From Chitinophaga filiformis (GTDB taxonomy: Bacteria > Bacteroidota > Bacteroidia > Chitinophagales > Chitinophagaceae), in assembly GCF_900102545.1 (NCBI RefSeq), contig NZ_FNBN01000001.1, positions 1,256,221 to 1,320,220 of the forward strand: a stretch of 64,000 nt of DNA, in the 5' to 3' direction. The notes under the pieces were generated by a model. That model was not told where the DNA came from and ran no database searches. It saw only the letters and a program-made list of their open reading frames with translations. Below, in pieces: positions 49,902 through 59,375 of this stretch. Position 1 is the stretch's first letter, and each line of letters begins with the position of its first letter. Position numbers and translations under genes: made by a program.

Positions 49902-52337
49902 TTATTCTGCTCTCAAACTTTTCACCGGGTTAGCCAGTGCAGCTCTCACGGCCTTGTACCCTACTGTCAGCCATGCTATGAACAAAGACAGCACGATCGC
50001 CAGGAAAAAGATCTCCCAACCCATATCTATATGATAGTAAAACCCCTGCAACCATTGCTGCATGAAATAGTACGCCACCGGCACGGATATCAGGAACGCT
50101 ACTCCCACTAAAATGGTGAACTCCTTTGAGAAGAGATATAAAATGCTCTGGATAGAAGCTCCCAACACTTTTCGGATACCCACTTCTTTCGTCTTCTGTA
50201 CCGCCATAAAAGACACTAACCCGTATAGTCCCAGGCAGGATATGAAGATCGCCAGGATAGCAAAGATCTCAAACAACTTTCCCGTCATCGCTTCTGCCTT
50301 GTAAAAACGGCCGATGTTATCATCCAGAAAGCTAACGTCGTATATGTAAGTCGGATAGATGCTGGTGAACATTCTCTCCACATCCTTCATGGTAGCATTC
50401 ACTTTATCAGGATGCAAACGTAAAGCCAATGTACCATAACCGTTATAATCCGACGTGATGACCACTGGGTTAATTGCGTCATGTAGAGAATTATCATTAA
50501 AATCCTTCACTACGCCAACGACAGGATAGCTTACCTCCTTACTAAATCCTAATGTTTTGCCTATGATCTCTTCTTTAGAACGCAGCCCCAGATTTTTTAT
50601 CAGTGTCTCGTTCACCACTACTTCCCGAATGGTATCACTTGGGAAGGGCAGGCGGCCTGCGGCCAGTTGCAGGCGAAAGGTGTTGAAATATCCCGAGTCT
50701 CCATACAGTCGTTTTACAGAAAATTGCTCTCTCTCCGAATTGTTATTAAAGTAAAGAGAAGTGAACTGTATAGAATAGGAAGCAGGCGCAGTCCAACACA
50801 GGCTGGCTGCTGCTACACCTGGTAGTTTTGATAGCTCTGCTTTCAGGTAGGGATACTTTACCTTCAGCGAACTATCACTGGGAAGATCAAGTAATACGAT
50901 CGCTTCCTTTTCAAAGCCCAGTGATTTATTCCTTACAAACGACATCTGCTTTATTACTACCAGCGTACCGATCACCAGCAACTGCGCAATGATGAACTGG
51001 AATACCACCAGGGCCCGACGCAGGGAAATGCCGCCTACAGATCTGTTACTGATCCTGCTTTTGATAGCGGTTAAAGGATTGAAGCCCGAAATTACAATAG
51101 CAGGGTAAAAGCCCGCCAATACAGTAACAACCACTCCTGTCACTAATAAAAAAAGCAGTATAGCAGGAGATCGTAGCATGTTCAGAGACAGACGTTTATC
51201 CATCAGGTCACTCAGATAGGGGACTGCCAACCAGGCCATCAGTATGCCTAATACCAGCGCCACTACGGTAATCAGCGCTGTTTCATTCAGGAATTGCTTT
51301 ATCAGTTGTGAACGATCGCTGCCCAATACCTTACGTACTCCGATCTCTTTAGCCCTGTTAACAGATTGTGCAGTTGCCAGGTTAATGAAGTTGATACAGG
51401 CTACGAGTAACAAAAAGATGCCGATAAATGCGAGCGTCAATAATTCTCCCGGCGTGAGGCTATTCCCCGTCAGCGTACCGAAGCGTTTATCAAGATGCAT
51501 TTCTCCCAGGGGTTGAAATGTAATGGAAGATCTTACCAGGCTTTTGTCCTCAACTTCTCTGAAATTGTTCTTTACAAAAGCTGGCGCCTGTGCCTGTAAT
51601 TTTTCGATCTGCTGGTGTTGTCCCAACAATACAAAACATGGTGAACCACTACCCATAGCATGCCAGTCCTCCCACTGCTCTTCTCCAACCAGCTTCCTAT
51701 AAGTCTTGTAAGAAGCGCCCAGCTTTATCGGAACATCTGTATTGTCTGGCAGATCTTTAAATACACCAGTTATACGCAATGGTATGCGGTAAGACCACAT
51801 TTGTATCGTTTTGCCAATAGCATCTTCAGGCTTTCCGAAAAAAGTCCTGGCCAGATGTTCATTTAGTACCGCTGTATTAGGCTCTTCCAGACCAGCGGGA
51901 GTACCCGCCAGCCAGGTGAAATCGAAAATATCGTACAAGCCAGGTTCTGTAAAATAGAGGCCATTTTCTTCCTTAAACTTCTTTTCTTCCGGTTGCCCTG
52001 CAACTTGTACATAGAACTGTGCAGCTCCTATGTCCTGTAAGGTGGCTACCTTTTCCAATGATGGATAGTAACGCCGGATGGCCTCTGCCAATGGCCTTGG
52101 TGTCATACTATGCATGTTAGCGATTCCATCATCACCGACCTTACGCTCAGTTGTAACTATTCTGAAGATCCGATCATGCCTGCTCTGGAAATTGTCGTAA
52201 CTCATTTCATAATGGATCACAAGAAAGATCAGCAAACTCGCAGCAATACCTACTGCCAATCCAAGGATATTGATCAGTGCAAATGACTTATTCTTCCAAA
52301 GTGTGCGGTAAGAAAGTTTGAAATAGCGGTTTAGCAT
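49902..52337 (-). CDS. ABC transporter permease, MacB/FtsX type
   Basis: The product has 811 residues, the size of the double FtsX permeases of Bacteroidota. A first membrane helix (SFALINILGLAVGIAASLLIFLVI) precedes a periplasmic MacB_PCD domain. It is followed by three helices (ELLTLAFIGIFLLLVACINFINLATAQSVNRAKEIGVRKVLGS), then the second periplasmic domain and last helices with TKEVGIRKVLGAS. No ATPase gene is adjacent. Such permeases are involved in export of peptides or signals or in envelope stress, and the substrate is unknown. Confidence 0.92.
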   Translation of the reverse strand: MLNRYFKLSYRTLWKNKSFALINILGLAVGIAASLLIFLVIHYEMSYDNFQSRHDRIFRIVTTERKVGDDGIANMHSMTPRPLAEAIRRYYPSLEKVATLQDIGAAQFYVQVAGQPEEKKFKEENGLYFTEPGLYDIFDFTWLAGTPAGLEEPNTAVLNEHLARTFFGKPEDAIGKTIQMWSYRIPLRITGVFKDLPDNTDVPIKLGASYKTYRKLVGEEQWEDWHAMGSGSPCFVLLGQHQQIEKLQAQAPAFVKNNFREVEDKSLVRSSITFQPLGEMHLDKRFGTLTGNSLTPGELLTLAFIGIFLLLVACINFINLATAQSVNRAKEIGVRKVLGSDRSQLIKQFLNETALITVVALVLGILMAWLAVPYLSDLMDKRLSLNMLRSPAILLFLLVTGVVVTVLAGFYPAIVISGFNPLTAIKSRISNRSVGGISLRRALVVFQFIIAQLLVIGTLVVIKQMSFVRNKSLGFEKEAIVLLDLPSDSSLKVKYPYLKAELSKLPGVAAASLCWTAPASYSIQFTSLYFNNNSEREQFSVKRLYGDSGYFNTFRLQLAAGRLPFPSDTIREVVVNETLIKNLGLRSKEEIIGKTLGFSKEVSYPVVGVVKDFNDNSLHDAINPVVITSDYNGYGTLALRLHPDKVNATMKDVERMFTSIYPTYIYDVSFLDDNIGRFYKAEAMTGKLFEIFAILAIFISCLGLYGLVSFMAVQKTKEVGIRKVLGASIQSILYLFSKEFTILVGVAFLISVPVAYYFMQQWLQGFYYHIDMGWEIFFLAIVLSLFIAWLTVGYKAVRAALANPVKSLRAE

Positions 52338-52683
52338 AACAAGGGTGTTACCAGACTATCTCACAAAAAACAGGTCAAAAGACAAACAACCTCATTACCA
52401 ATCAGATACGTTCAAAACTACTGTTATTTGTGTTCGCTTACAGCACAGATATTGTCCACTTCTGAACGTCAGTGTTAGCCAACGCCTGCTGGCAGTCCAC
52501 ATGAAGTTCAAATCTTCTCCGCTTGCAAGGAACTGCACATAGGCACTATCAATACTTTCATTCGTAATAAGCCCATTCAAAGTTTTTCCAGACCCAAAAC
52601 AACCAGTAATCCACGTAGTACATTCATTATCAATACTTTTTCCTTCACTTTATATTATTTGTGTAATTATTACGGAAAATATT
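52338..52683. other. Intergenic region upstream of permease and NAD operon
   Basis: No gene is recognised in these 346 bp between two divergent units. A single TTTGTGTA half-site (52658-52665) repeats the motif of the palindrome at 52711-52731. Confidence 0.4.
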
Positions 52684-52731
52684 TTGTTTATATGTTTAAA
52701 CCTGTATATATTTGTGTAGAAGATACACAAA
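52684..52731 (+). promoter_or_regulatory. Promoter and operator of NAD salvage operon
   Basis: TTG (52684-52686), exactly 20 bp, then TATATTTG (52707-52714) is a perfect Bacteroidota promoter. Overlapping its downstream edge is the inverted repeat TTTGTGTA-gaaga-TACACAAA (52711-52731), and a third half-site lies at 52658. A repressor at this site would block transcription initiation. The NrtR-like protein encoded at 49124 is the best local candidate. Confidence 0.7.
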
Positions 52732-52743
52732 AGAACACTATCT

Positions 52744-53655
52744 ATGACGACGCAAAAGCCAACCGGGGTAATAATCGCAAGGTTCCAGACACCCTCTCTA
52801 CATGAAGGGCACTTACAGCTGATCAGAGAAGTAAAGTCTAAACACAATCGCCTGATCATCATTTTAGGTGTCAGCCCAATCAAAGGTGGCCGTAAAAACC
52901 CGCTGGACTATTACACCCGTGAGCGGATGCTGAAACAACTTTTCCCCGATGTGATTGTGCTGCCGCTTAGCGATCAGGCTTCAGATAAAGTATGGTCCCG
53001 TAAACTGGATGAATTACTGGGCAACAACTTCAGTAATGAAACATTCATCCTGTATGGTAGTCGTGATAGCTTCATCCCATTCTATGCCGGTCGCTTTCCA
53101 ACCGTAGCACTCCCTCCGGTACAGGACTTTAACGCTACTGCACAAAGGGAAGCCGTTTCTGATAAAGTTTTTGATACAGAAGAGTTCCGGGCAGGTATTA
53201 TCTATAGTACTTATAATCTTTATCCTAAAGTATACCCTACGGTCGACATTGCACTATTCCGTAATAACCGCCAGGAATTGCTCTTAGGACGCAAACCGGC
53301 AGAAAATGCCTGGCGACTGCCCGGTGGTTTTGCTGATCCTGATGATATCAGCTTTGATGCCGCTGCTGCAAGAGAATTGCGGGAAGAATGCGGACAGATA
53401 GAAACAAGTCCCATGCAGTATGAAATGTCCCTCCAAATGGACGACTGGCGCTATCGTTCTGAAGTAGACAAAATCATCACCACCCTGTTCAGTGCTGACC
53501 TTTTATTTGGTGAACCAGCTGCCGACGATGACCTAAGCGCTATGCGCTGGATTAATGTGAATGCGATCCCTGAACTGATAGCACAGGGTGAAATCGTCTC
53601 TACTCACATCCCACTCCTGAAAAAATTAGCTGAAAAATATTCTACTAACGACTAA
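52744..53655 (+). CDS. Bifunctional NMN adenylyltransferase / Nudix hydrolase (NadM-Nudix)
   Basis: The product has 303 residues. The N-terminal nucleotidyltransferase has the HxGH motif in SLHEGHLQLI and GVSPIKGGRKNPLDYYTRERM. The C-terminal Nudix domain has the box GGFADPDDISFDAAAARELR followed by EECG, with all catalytic Glu present. The first domain makes NAD from NMN and ATP. The second probably hydrolyses ADP-ribose or a related nucleotide. It is the first gene of a two-gene NAD salvage operon, 10 bp before the NAMPT gene. Confidence 0.93.
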   Translation: MTTQKPTGVIIARFQTPSLHEGHLQLIREVKSKHNRLIIILGVSPIKGGRKNPLDYYTRERMLKQLFPDVIVLPLSDQASDKVWSRKLDELLGNNFSNETFILYGSRDSFIPFYAGRFPTVALPPVQDFNATAQREAVSDKVFDTEEFRAGIIYSTYNLYPKVYPTVDIALFRNNRQELLLGRKPAENAWRLPGGFADPDDISFDAAAARELREECGQIETSPMQYEMSLQMDDWRYRSEVDKIITTLFSADLLFGEPAADDDLSAMRWINVNAIPELIAQGEIVSTHIPLLKKLAEKYSTND

Positions 53656-53665
53656 ACGAAGAATC

Positions 53666-55081
53666 ATGACAAAGGAAAACCTCATTCTATTAGCTGATGC
53701 CTACAAATATTCCCACCACAAACTTTATATCCCAGGCACCGAATATATCTACTCCTACTTTGAAAGTCGCGGGGGCAAATTCGAGGAAACCGTTTTCTAT
53801 GGTCTGCAGTACTTCCTGATGGAATACCTGCAGGGCGCAGTTATCACCAAAGAAAAGCTTGACGAAGCGGAAGCAACATTGCTGGAAGTATTTGGCCGCA
53901 ATGACGTATTTGACCGCAGCCGTTTTGAATATATTATTGAGAAACATGGAGGACGCCTCCCTGTTCGTATCAAAGCTGTACCCGAAGGCACTGTAACCGG
54001 CGTGCGCAACGTGTTAATGAGTATTGAGAATACGGATCCTGCATGTTACTGGCTGACCAATTTCCTGGAAACCTTACTCATGCAGGTATGGTATCCCTGT
54101 ACCGTTGCCACCCTTTCCAGAGAGATCAAAAAAACAATAAAGAAATATTACTCAGAAACCGCCAGTGAAGCTGCTTTTGCAGGAATAGACTTCGTACTGA
54201 ACGACTTCGGTTTCCGTGGGGCCAGCTCTGTAGAAAGTGCCGGTATCGGCGGCAGTGCTCACCTGATCAACTTCTCTGGCAGCGATACACTGATCGGTTC
54301 CACTTTTGCCAAAAGATATTACCAGGCACCGGTTGCTCCCGGATTATCTATTCCTGCTACCGAACACTCCATTGTGACCCTGCTGGGTGAAGAAGGGGAG
54401 GTAGACATCTTCCGCCACATCCTCAATACTTTTCCTACAGGTACCGTTGCCTGTGTTTCCGATTCTTACAACATTTTCAGGGCCTGTAAAGAGTACTGGG
54501 GTACTGAACTGAAAGAACAGATCCTCAGCAGGGAGGGAACATTGGTGATCCGCCCTGATAGCGGAGATGCCATACAGACACTTCTGAAAGTATTTGAGAT
54601 CTTAATGGAAACCTTCGGTTATACCCTGAATGAAAAAGGTTATAAGGTACTGCCGCCACAGGTTAGAGTAATACAGGGCGATGGTATCAGTTACTCTTCT
54701 ATTCCTCCTATTTTTGAAGCATTAAAACAGGCAGGCATCAGCGCAGAAAACCTGGTACTGGGTATGGGTGGTGCTTTACTGCAAAGAGTCAACAGAGATA
54801 CACAGGAATTTGCCCTGAAATGTTCCTTTGCACAGGTGAACGGCAAAACGATCAATGTACAGAAGAATCCACTTGAGTTAGATGCCAATGGAAACACCAG
54901 GGTGTCTTTCAAAAAATCCAAATCAGGTAAACAAAAACTTGTACTGGACAATGGCACTTATAAATCCCTTCCTGAAAACGAAGCACCGGAACTCAAAGAT
55001 CAACTGGTCACAGTTTTCGAGAATGGTGAGATTAAAACAACGTACACTTTTAACCAGATAAGAAAGAACGCAATAATCTAA
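53666..55081 (+). CDS. nadV: Nicotinamide phosphoribosyltransferase (NAMPT)
   Basis: The product has 471 residues. NAMPT signatures include LADAYKYSHHKLYIPGTEYIYSYFESRGG at the N terminus, FVLNDFGFRGASSVESAGIGGSAHL, ACVSDSYNIFRAC, LVIRPDSGD and VIQGDGISYSSI. It converts nicotinamide and PRPP to NMN, which the preceding NadM domain turns into NAD. Together the two genes form a direct two-step salvage route from nicotinamide. A good terminator follows. Confidence 0.96.
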   Translation: MTKENLILLADAYKYSHHKLYIPGTEYIYSYFESRGGKFEETVFYGLQYFLMEYLQGAVITKEKLDEAEATLLEVFGRNDVFDRSRFEYIIEKHGGRLPVRIKAVPEGTVTGVRNVLMSIENTDPACYWLTNFLETLLMQVWYPCTVATLSREIKKTIKKYYSETASEAAFAGIDFVLNDFGFRGASSVESAGIGGSAHLINFSGSDTLIGSTFAKRYYQAPVAPGLSIPATEHSIVTLLGEEGEVDIFRHILNTFPTGTVACVSDSYNIFRACKEYWGTELKEQILSREGTLVIRPDSGDAIQTLLKVFEILMETFGYTLNEKGYKVLPPQVRVIQGDGISYSSIPPIFEALKQAGISAENLVLGMGGALLQRVNRDTQEFALKCSFAQVNGKTINVQKNPLELDANGNTRVSFKKSKSGKQKLVLDNGTYKSLPENEAPELKDQLVTVFENGEIKTTYTFNQIRKNAII

Positions 55082-55110
55082 CTTCTCGCCATCATTTGTC
55101 CCCCGTACCG

Positions 55111-55134
55111 GCCGTCCTATGTGACGGCTTTTTT
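55111..55134 (+). terminator. Terminator of NAD salvage operon
   Basis: GCCGTC-CTATGT-GACGGC is followed by six T. Confidence 0.9.
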
Positions 55135-55184
55135 CATTATCATTGTACCGAATGATTTACAAAAACTAAAAAAATCCCTTACTC

Positions 55185-56099
55185 ATGAAAAAAATGCTGT
55201 CAACGCTTGTGTTGACCATTCTGATTGTTTGTGCCCGGGCACAATCTCCCGAAAAAATATACTCTCTATGGGGAGCGAACCTCTCCACTGCATCCTGGGT
55301 AAAACTGGGTACATTGACCGCAAGTCAGGGGGGGGTATCATCAACAATAGTCGTATATGCGGGACAAGGATATAATGGATATAACAACCAGATGGGTTCC
55401 GTTGAATTATTTATCAGAACGAGCAATGGAGCGACTGTCGGACCTAACGGATACGGCTTTGGAGCGTATGCTACCCGTTACGGTGGCACACCAGATCTGT
55501 TTACCCGGATGAAAATCGTACCTAACAATACCGGTGCTACGGCCACTGCATATGACATATATGCTTACGTTTCGTCCTATATCGGTAGCGGTTACTATAC
55601 CGTAAAGGGGGATGGTGGATGGACTCCATCTATGACGGTTACAACAGAACCTGCCACCGCATATGAGGTGCCGTTCCTGTTCAAAATCCAATGTGATGCT
55701 TCGCTGGCAGGTGGAGCCCTTCTTGCCCAGGTTAGTACGGGTAACGTCGGTATTGGCACAGGTACGCCTACTGAAAAACTTTCTGTAAAAGGCACTGTCC
55801 TGGCCCAGAAAGTAAAAGTATCTACTGCTGCCGCCAATTGGCCCGACTATGTATTCGCCGCTGATTACAAACTACCATCCATCCTGGAACTGGAAAAATT
55901 TGTAAAAGAACATCATCATCTACCCGAAGTTCCTTCCGCAAAAGAAGTTGAAACAAATGGGCTTGACCTGGGCGAAACCAATAAACAATTATTGAAAAAG
56001 CTGGAAGAGCTGACGCTTTACATCATTGAGCTGAAGAAAGAGAACATCGCACAGCAGGCCGCCATCGAAACCCTGCAGAAAGAGCTGCCAAAGAAATAA
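55185..56099 (+). CDS. Secreted protein with tail-fibre-like C-terminal coiled coil
   Basis: The product has 304 residues with a signal peptide (MLSTLVLTILIVCARAQS). The middle part is Gly- and Thr-rich and beta-structured. It ends in the motif NVGIGTGTPTEKLSVKG and the segment DYVFAADYKLPSILELEKFVKEHHHLPEVPSAKEV, followed by a coiled coil. This C-terminal unit is very common in Bacteroidota secreted proteins and resembles phage tail-spike intramolecular chaperone regions. The N-terminal receptor-like part is unknown. It probably assembles as a trimer. Confidence 0.82.
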   Translation: MKKMLSTLVLTILIVCARAQSPEKIYSLWGANLSTASWVKLGTLTASQGGVSSTIVVYAGQGYNGYNNQMGSVELFIRTSNGATVGPNGYGFGAYATRYGGTPDLFTRMKIVPNNTGATATAYDIYAYVSSYIGSGYYTVKGDGGWTPSMTVTTEPATAYEVPFLFKIQCDASLAGGALLAQVSTGNVGIGTGTPTEKLSVKGTVLAQKVKVSTAAANWPDYVFAADYKLPSILELEKFVKEHHHLPEVPSAKEVETNGLDLGETNKQLLKKLEELTLYIIELKKENIAQQAAIETLQKELPKK

Positions 56100-56103
56100 A
56101 ATA

Positions 56104-56137
56104 AAATAAAAAGGGCCGGAGTAAGACTACTCCGGCC
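56104..56137 (-). terminator. Terminator of RND operon
   Basis: GGCCGGAGTA-agac-TACTCCGGCC is a perfect 10-bp stem. On the minus strand a T-rich run follows. It may also serve the convergent gene ending at 56099. Confidence 0.85.
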
Positions 56138-56189
56138 TGTTGCCTAAACCTACAACTGTTACACTATTAGTAACTAAACTCTTTATTGA

Positions 56190-59100
56190 TTAATTCAATG
56201 ATGTTTCTTCAATTTCTGCCGCATAAGGAGCCACCAGTCTTTGGCGGATCAAACGTTTAGCAGAAGGTTTGTTCCATCCGAAACGGTTCATGATACTGTC
56301 CACGATCCTGTACACTACCGGTACTACGATCAGGGTCAGGAACATGGAACTGATCAAACCTCCGATGATCACCCAGGCCAGACCATTCTTGATCGAAGCC
56401 ACACCACCGGTTGCCAGCGCGATAGGTAACATACCAATCACCATGGCAATGGTCGTCATCAGGATCGGACGTAGACGGGCATTGTTCGCATGTATTAACG
56501 CCTCATTAGTGCTCTGTCCCTGCTCTTTCATCTGGTTGGCAAAGTCAACCAGGATGATCGCGTTCTTCGCCACCAGACCTATCAACATGATGATACCCAG
56601 GATGGTGAAGATATTCAGGGTATTGTTGGTAAGCGCCAGTGCAAGCAAGGCACCAATAATAGCCAGCGGGATAGAGAACAACACCACAAACGGATAGATA
56701 TAGTTATCGTACAACGCTACCATGATGAGGTACACCATTACGATCGAGATCAGCAGGGCTGCACCCAGTGCGCCGAATGAATCGCCCTGGTTTTCCGCAT
56801 CACCTGCCCATACATAAGAAATACCGGTTGGCTTACGCAGCTTCTCAAGCGCCGTCGCAAATTCGGTCTGTACAGTACCACTTGGGCGACCTATCACCAG
56901 ACATTTTACAGATACAGAAGTGTTTTTATCCCTTCTTTCCAGACGGCTTGGACCAGAACCTTCTGTTACAGTAGCAAACTGTGACAAACGGATCAGCTGC
57001 CCCTGATTATTGAGGAACTGTATATTGGATACATCCTGCAGGCTCTTACGGTTAAAGTCATCAAAACGCAGGTTGATGGCATACTCATAATCACCCTGAC
57101 GGAATTTGATCTTAGAGTCATCAGCAGTTCCACTGAAAGCAGTCTGCATGGTACCACCTACATTTTCCAGTGTCAAACCCAGTGCAGACATTTTATCACG
57201 GTCCACCTGTACGTTGATCTCAGGGTTACCTTCTTCTACAGACAATTTCGCGTCGCTCGTACCGTCTATCTTTGCCAATACATTTCTTGCTTCTTTTGCA
57301 TACGCCATTACACTATCCAACTCTGTACCCATCACTACAAGCTCCACAGGCGCATTTTCCGCTGTGCCCAGGATACTTACGTTCATGGTCTTCACTTTCA
57401 CACCAGGCAGGATATCTCTTATCTCGGCCTTCATTTTCGCAGCATAGATATCAGAACCGTCTGCACGTTTTTCAGGATCTACCAACATTACTGTAATCTC
57501 TGATTTGTACGCGGTAGACTGGGAAGTACCCATACCGTCTTCACTGGTCTGACCAACAGTTGTGATCAGACGGGTTACTTCCGGCTTTTTAGACAGGTAT
57601 TGTTCTGCTTTACGTGTAGCCTGATTGGTCTGTTCCACAGAGGCGTCTTTCGGCATTTCCAATACCAGGATGAACTGGCCACGGTCACCTCTCGGGATGA
57701 ACTCTCCTCCAATATATCCTTTACCTAACAGCATAAAGGACAGGAACAATAAGCCAATAGCCACCACCAGGGTAATAAGTTTGTGGTTCAGCGCCCATTT
57801 CAGGATACCCGTCATCCAGTCGGTGAATTGCTGCAGCTGCCTTTCAAACCAGAGAATGAATTTCTCAAAGAAGTTCTTACCAGTGATATGCTCCAGTTTT
57901 CCGAAACGAGAGGAGAGCAGTGGTACGATCATAAAAGACGACAACAAACTGAGCATCGTGGAGACCATCACCACCACGCAGAATTCTCTCAGGATCTTGG
58001 AAACCAGTTCGTTCGTTAAAGAGATTGGCAGGAACACCACCACGATTACCAGGGTAATAGAGGTCACTGTAAAACCGATCTCTTTCACACCATCAAACGC
58101 AGCACGTACCCTGTTCTTACCCATCTCCATGTGACGGTAGATATTTTCCAGCACCACGATGGCATCATCCACCAGGATCCCCACCACAAGAGACAGACCA
58201 AGCAGAGACATCAGGTTCAATGAGAAGCCAAACAGCTTCATACCAATAAATGTCGCTATCAGCGATGCAGGAATGGAGATCATTACGAAGATGGCACTCC
58301 TGATACTGTGCAGGAACAACAGCATTACCGCGGCCACTAGTACGATCGCAATGATCAGGTCATGTATCACAGAGTCGGCAGATTCCAGTGTGAAGTCAGA
58401 AGAGTCGTTCGCAATGAAGATCTTGAGGTTATTGGCGGCATAGTCTTTTTCTACACGAACAATCGCTTTTTTCATTTCCTCACTCACCGTCACCGCGTTG
58501 GCATCCGTCTGTTTCTGCACCTGCAATGCAATAGCGCTTGTACCATCCACACGGGCCATACGTTCCACATCCTTCTGAGCATCCTGCACATCAGCCACAT
58601 CGCTCAGACGGATCTGTGTACCGTCTGCCGTTGTTGTAAGAACCAGGTTACGCAGTTGGTCCACATTCTTATACTTACCCGCCAGGCGGATCAGGATCTG
58701 CTGATCTGCTGTTTTCACTTTACCGGTAGGGAAGTCCAGGTTAGCGTTGGTAACGGTCTGTCTTACCTGGTTGATAGACAGTTTATATGCTTCTAATTTG
58801 TTTGGATCGATGTTCACCTGTATCTCACGCTCCTGTCCACCGATCAGGGAGATTTGCGCCACTCCCGGTAAACGGGATAATAAGGGCTGCAGCTTTTTGT
58901 CCACCAGGTCATAGAACTCCTTGCTATCCATGTTAGCGGTAGCAGACAAGGTCATGATAGGCAAATCTGAAAGGGAGAATTTCGTGAGCGATGGCGCCTT
59001 TGCGTCTGAAGGCAGATCTGACAGGATTGCATTCACCTTACGCTGCGCATCCTGCATGGCAAGATCAACGTTGGCGTCATTATTCAATTCCACGGTAACG

Positions 59101-59369
59101 GTAGACAAGCTCTCGGAAGATTTTGACATGATCTTCTTGATCTTCTCCATCGATGCTACCGCATCTTCTATCTTTTTAGTAATCGTGCTCTCCACCTCTT
59201 TCGGGGAGGCACCGGGATATACTGTTGCGATGGTCACTACCGGCGACTCAAACTTCGGCAACAGCTCATAGTTGAGCGATTGGTAGCTCATCACACCCAG
59301 CAATGTAAGGATGGTGAATATCACCACCACTATTGTGGGCCGTTTTATGGATACTTCTGTGATCTTCAT
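56190..59369 (-). CDS. RND efflux transporter inner-membrane pump (AcrB/MexB type)
   Basis: The 1059-residue length is typical. It begins with KITEVSIKRPTIVVVIFTILTLLGVMSYQSL. Further signatures are EVESTITKKIEDAVASMEKIKKI in the pore domain, LVVGILVDDAIVVLENIYRHME (TM4 with the proton-relay Asp pair) and GLVAKNAIILVDFANQM (TM10-11). It exports drugs or metabolites by proton antiport. It lies six bases after the membrane fusion protein gene, in one operon with the outer-membrane channel and two TetR genes. Confidence 0.96.
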   Translation of the reverse strand: MKITEVSIKRPTIVVVIFTILTLLGVMSYQSLNYELLPKFESPVVTIATVYPGASPKEVESTITKKIEDAVASMEKIKKIMSKSSESLSTVTVELNNDANVDLAMQDAQRKVNAILSDLPSDAKAPSLTKFSLSDLPIMTLSATANMDSKEFYDLVDKKLQPLLSRLPGVAQISLIGGQEREIQVNIDPNKLEAYKLSINQVRQTVTNANLDFPTGKVKTADQQILIRLAGKYKNVDQLRNLVLTTTADGTQIRLSDVADVQDAQKDVERMARVDGTSAIALQVQKQTDANAVTVSEEMKKAIVRVEKDYAANNLKIFIANDSSDFTLESADSVIHDLIIAIVLVAAVMLLFLHSIRSAIFVMISIPASLIATFIGMKLFGFSLNLMSLLGLSLVVGILVDDAIVVLENIYRHMEMGKNRVRAAFDGVKEIGFTVTSITLVIVVVFLPISLTNELVSKILREFCVVVMVSTMLSLLSSFMIVPLLSSRFGKLEHITGKNFFEKFILWFERQLQQFTDWMTGILKWALNHKLITLVVAIGLLFLSFMLLGKGYIGGEFIPRGDRGQFILVLEMPKDASVEQTNQATRKAEQYLSKKPEVTRLITTVGQTSEDGMGTSQSTAYKSEITVMLVDPEKRADGSDIYAAKMKAEIRDILPGVKVKTMNVSILGTAENAPVELVVMGTELDSVMAYAKEARNVLAKIDGTSDAKLSVEEGNPEINVQVDRDKMSALGLTLENVGGTMQTAFSGTADDSKIKFRQGDYEYAINLRFDDFNRKSLQDVSNIQFLNNQGQLIRLSQFATVTEGSGPSRLERRDKNTSVSVKCLVIGRPSGTVQTEFATALEKLRKPTGISYVWAGDAENQGDSFGALGAALLISIVMVYLIMVALYDNYIYPFVVLFSIPLAIIGALLALALTNNTLNIFTILGIIMLIGLVAKNAIILVDFANQMKEQGQSTNEALIHANNARLRPILMTTIAMVIGMLPIALATGGVASIKNGLAWVIIGGLISSMFLTLIVVPVVYRIVDSIMNRFGWNKPSAKRLIRQRLVAPYAAEIEETSLN

Positions 59370-59375
59370 AGTTGA

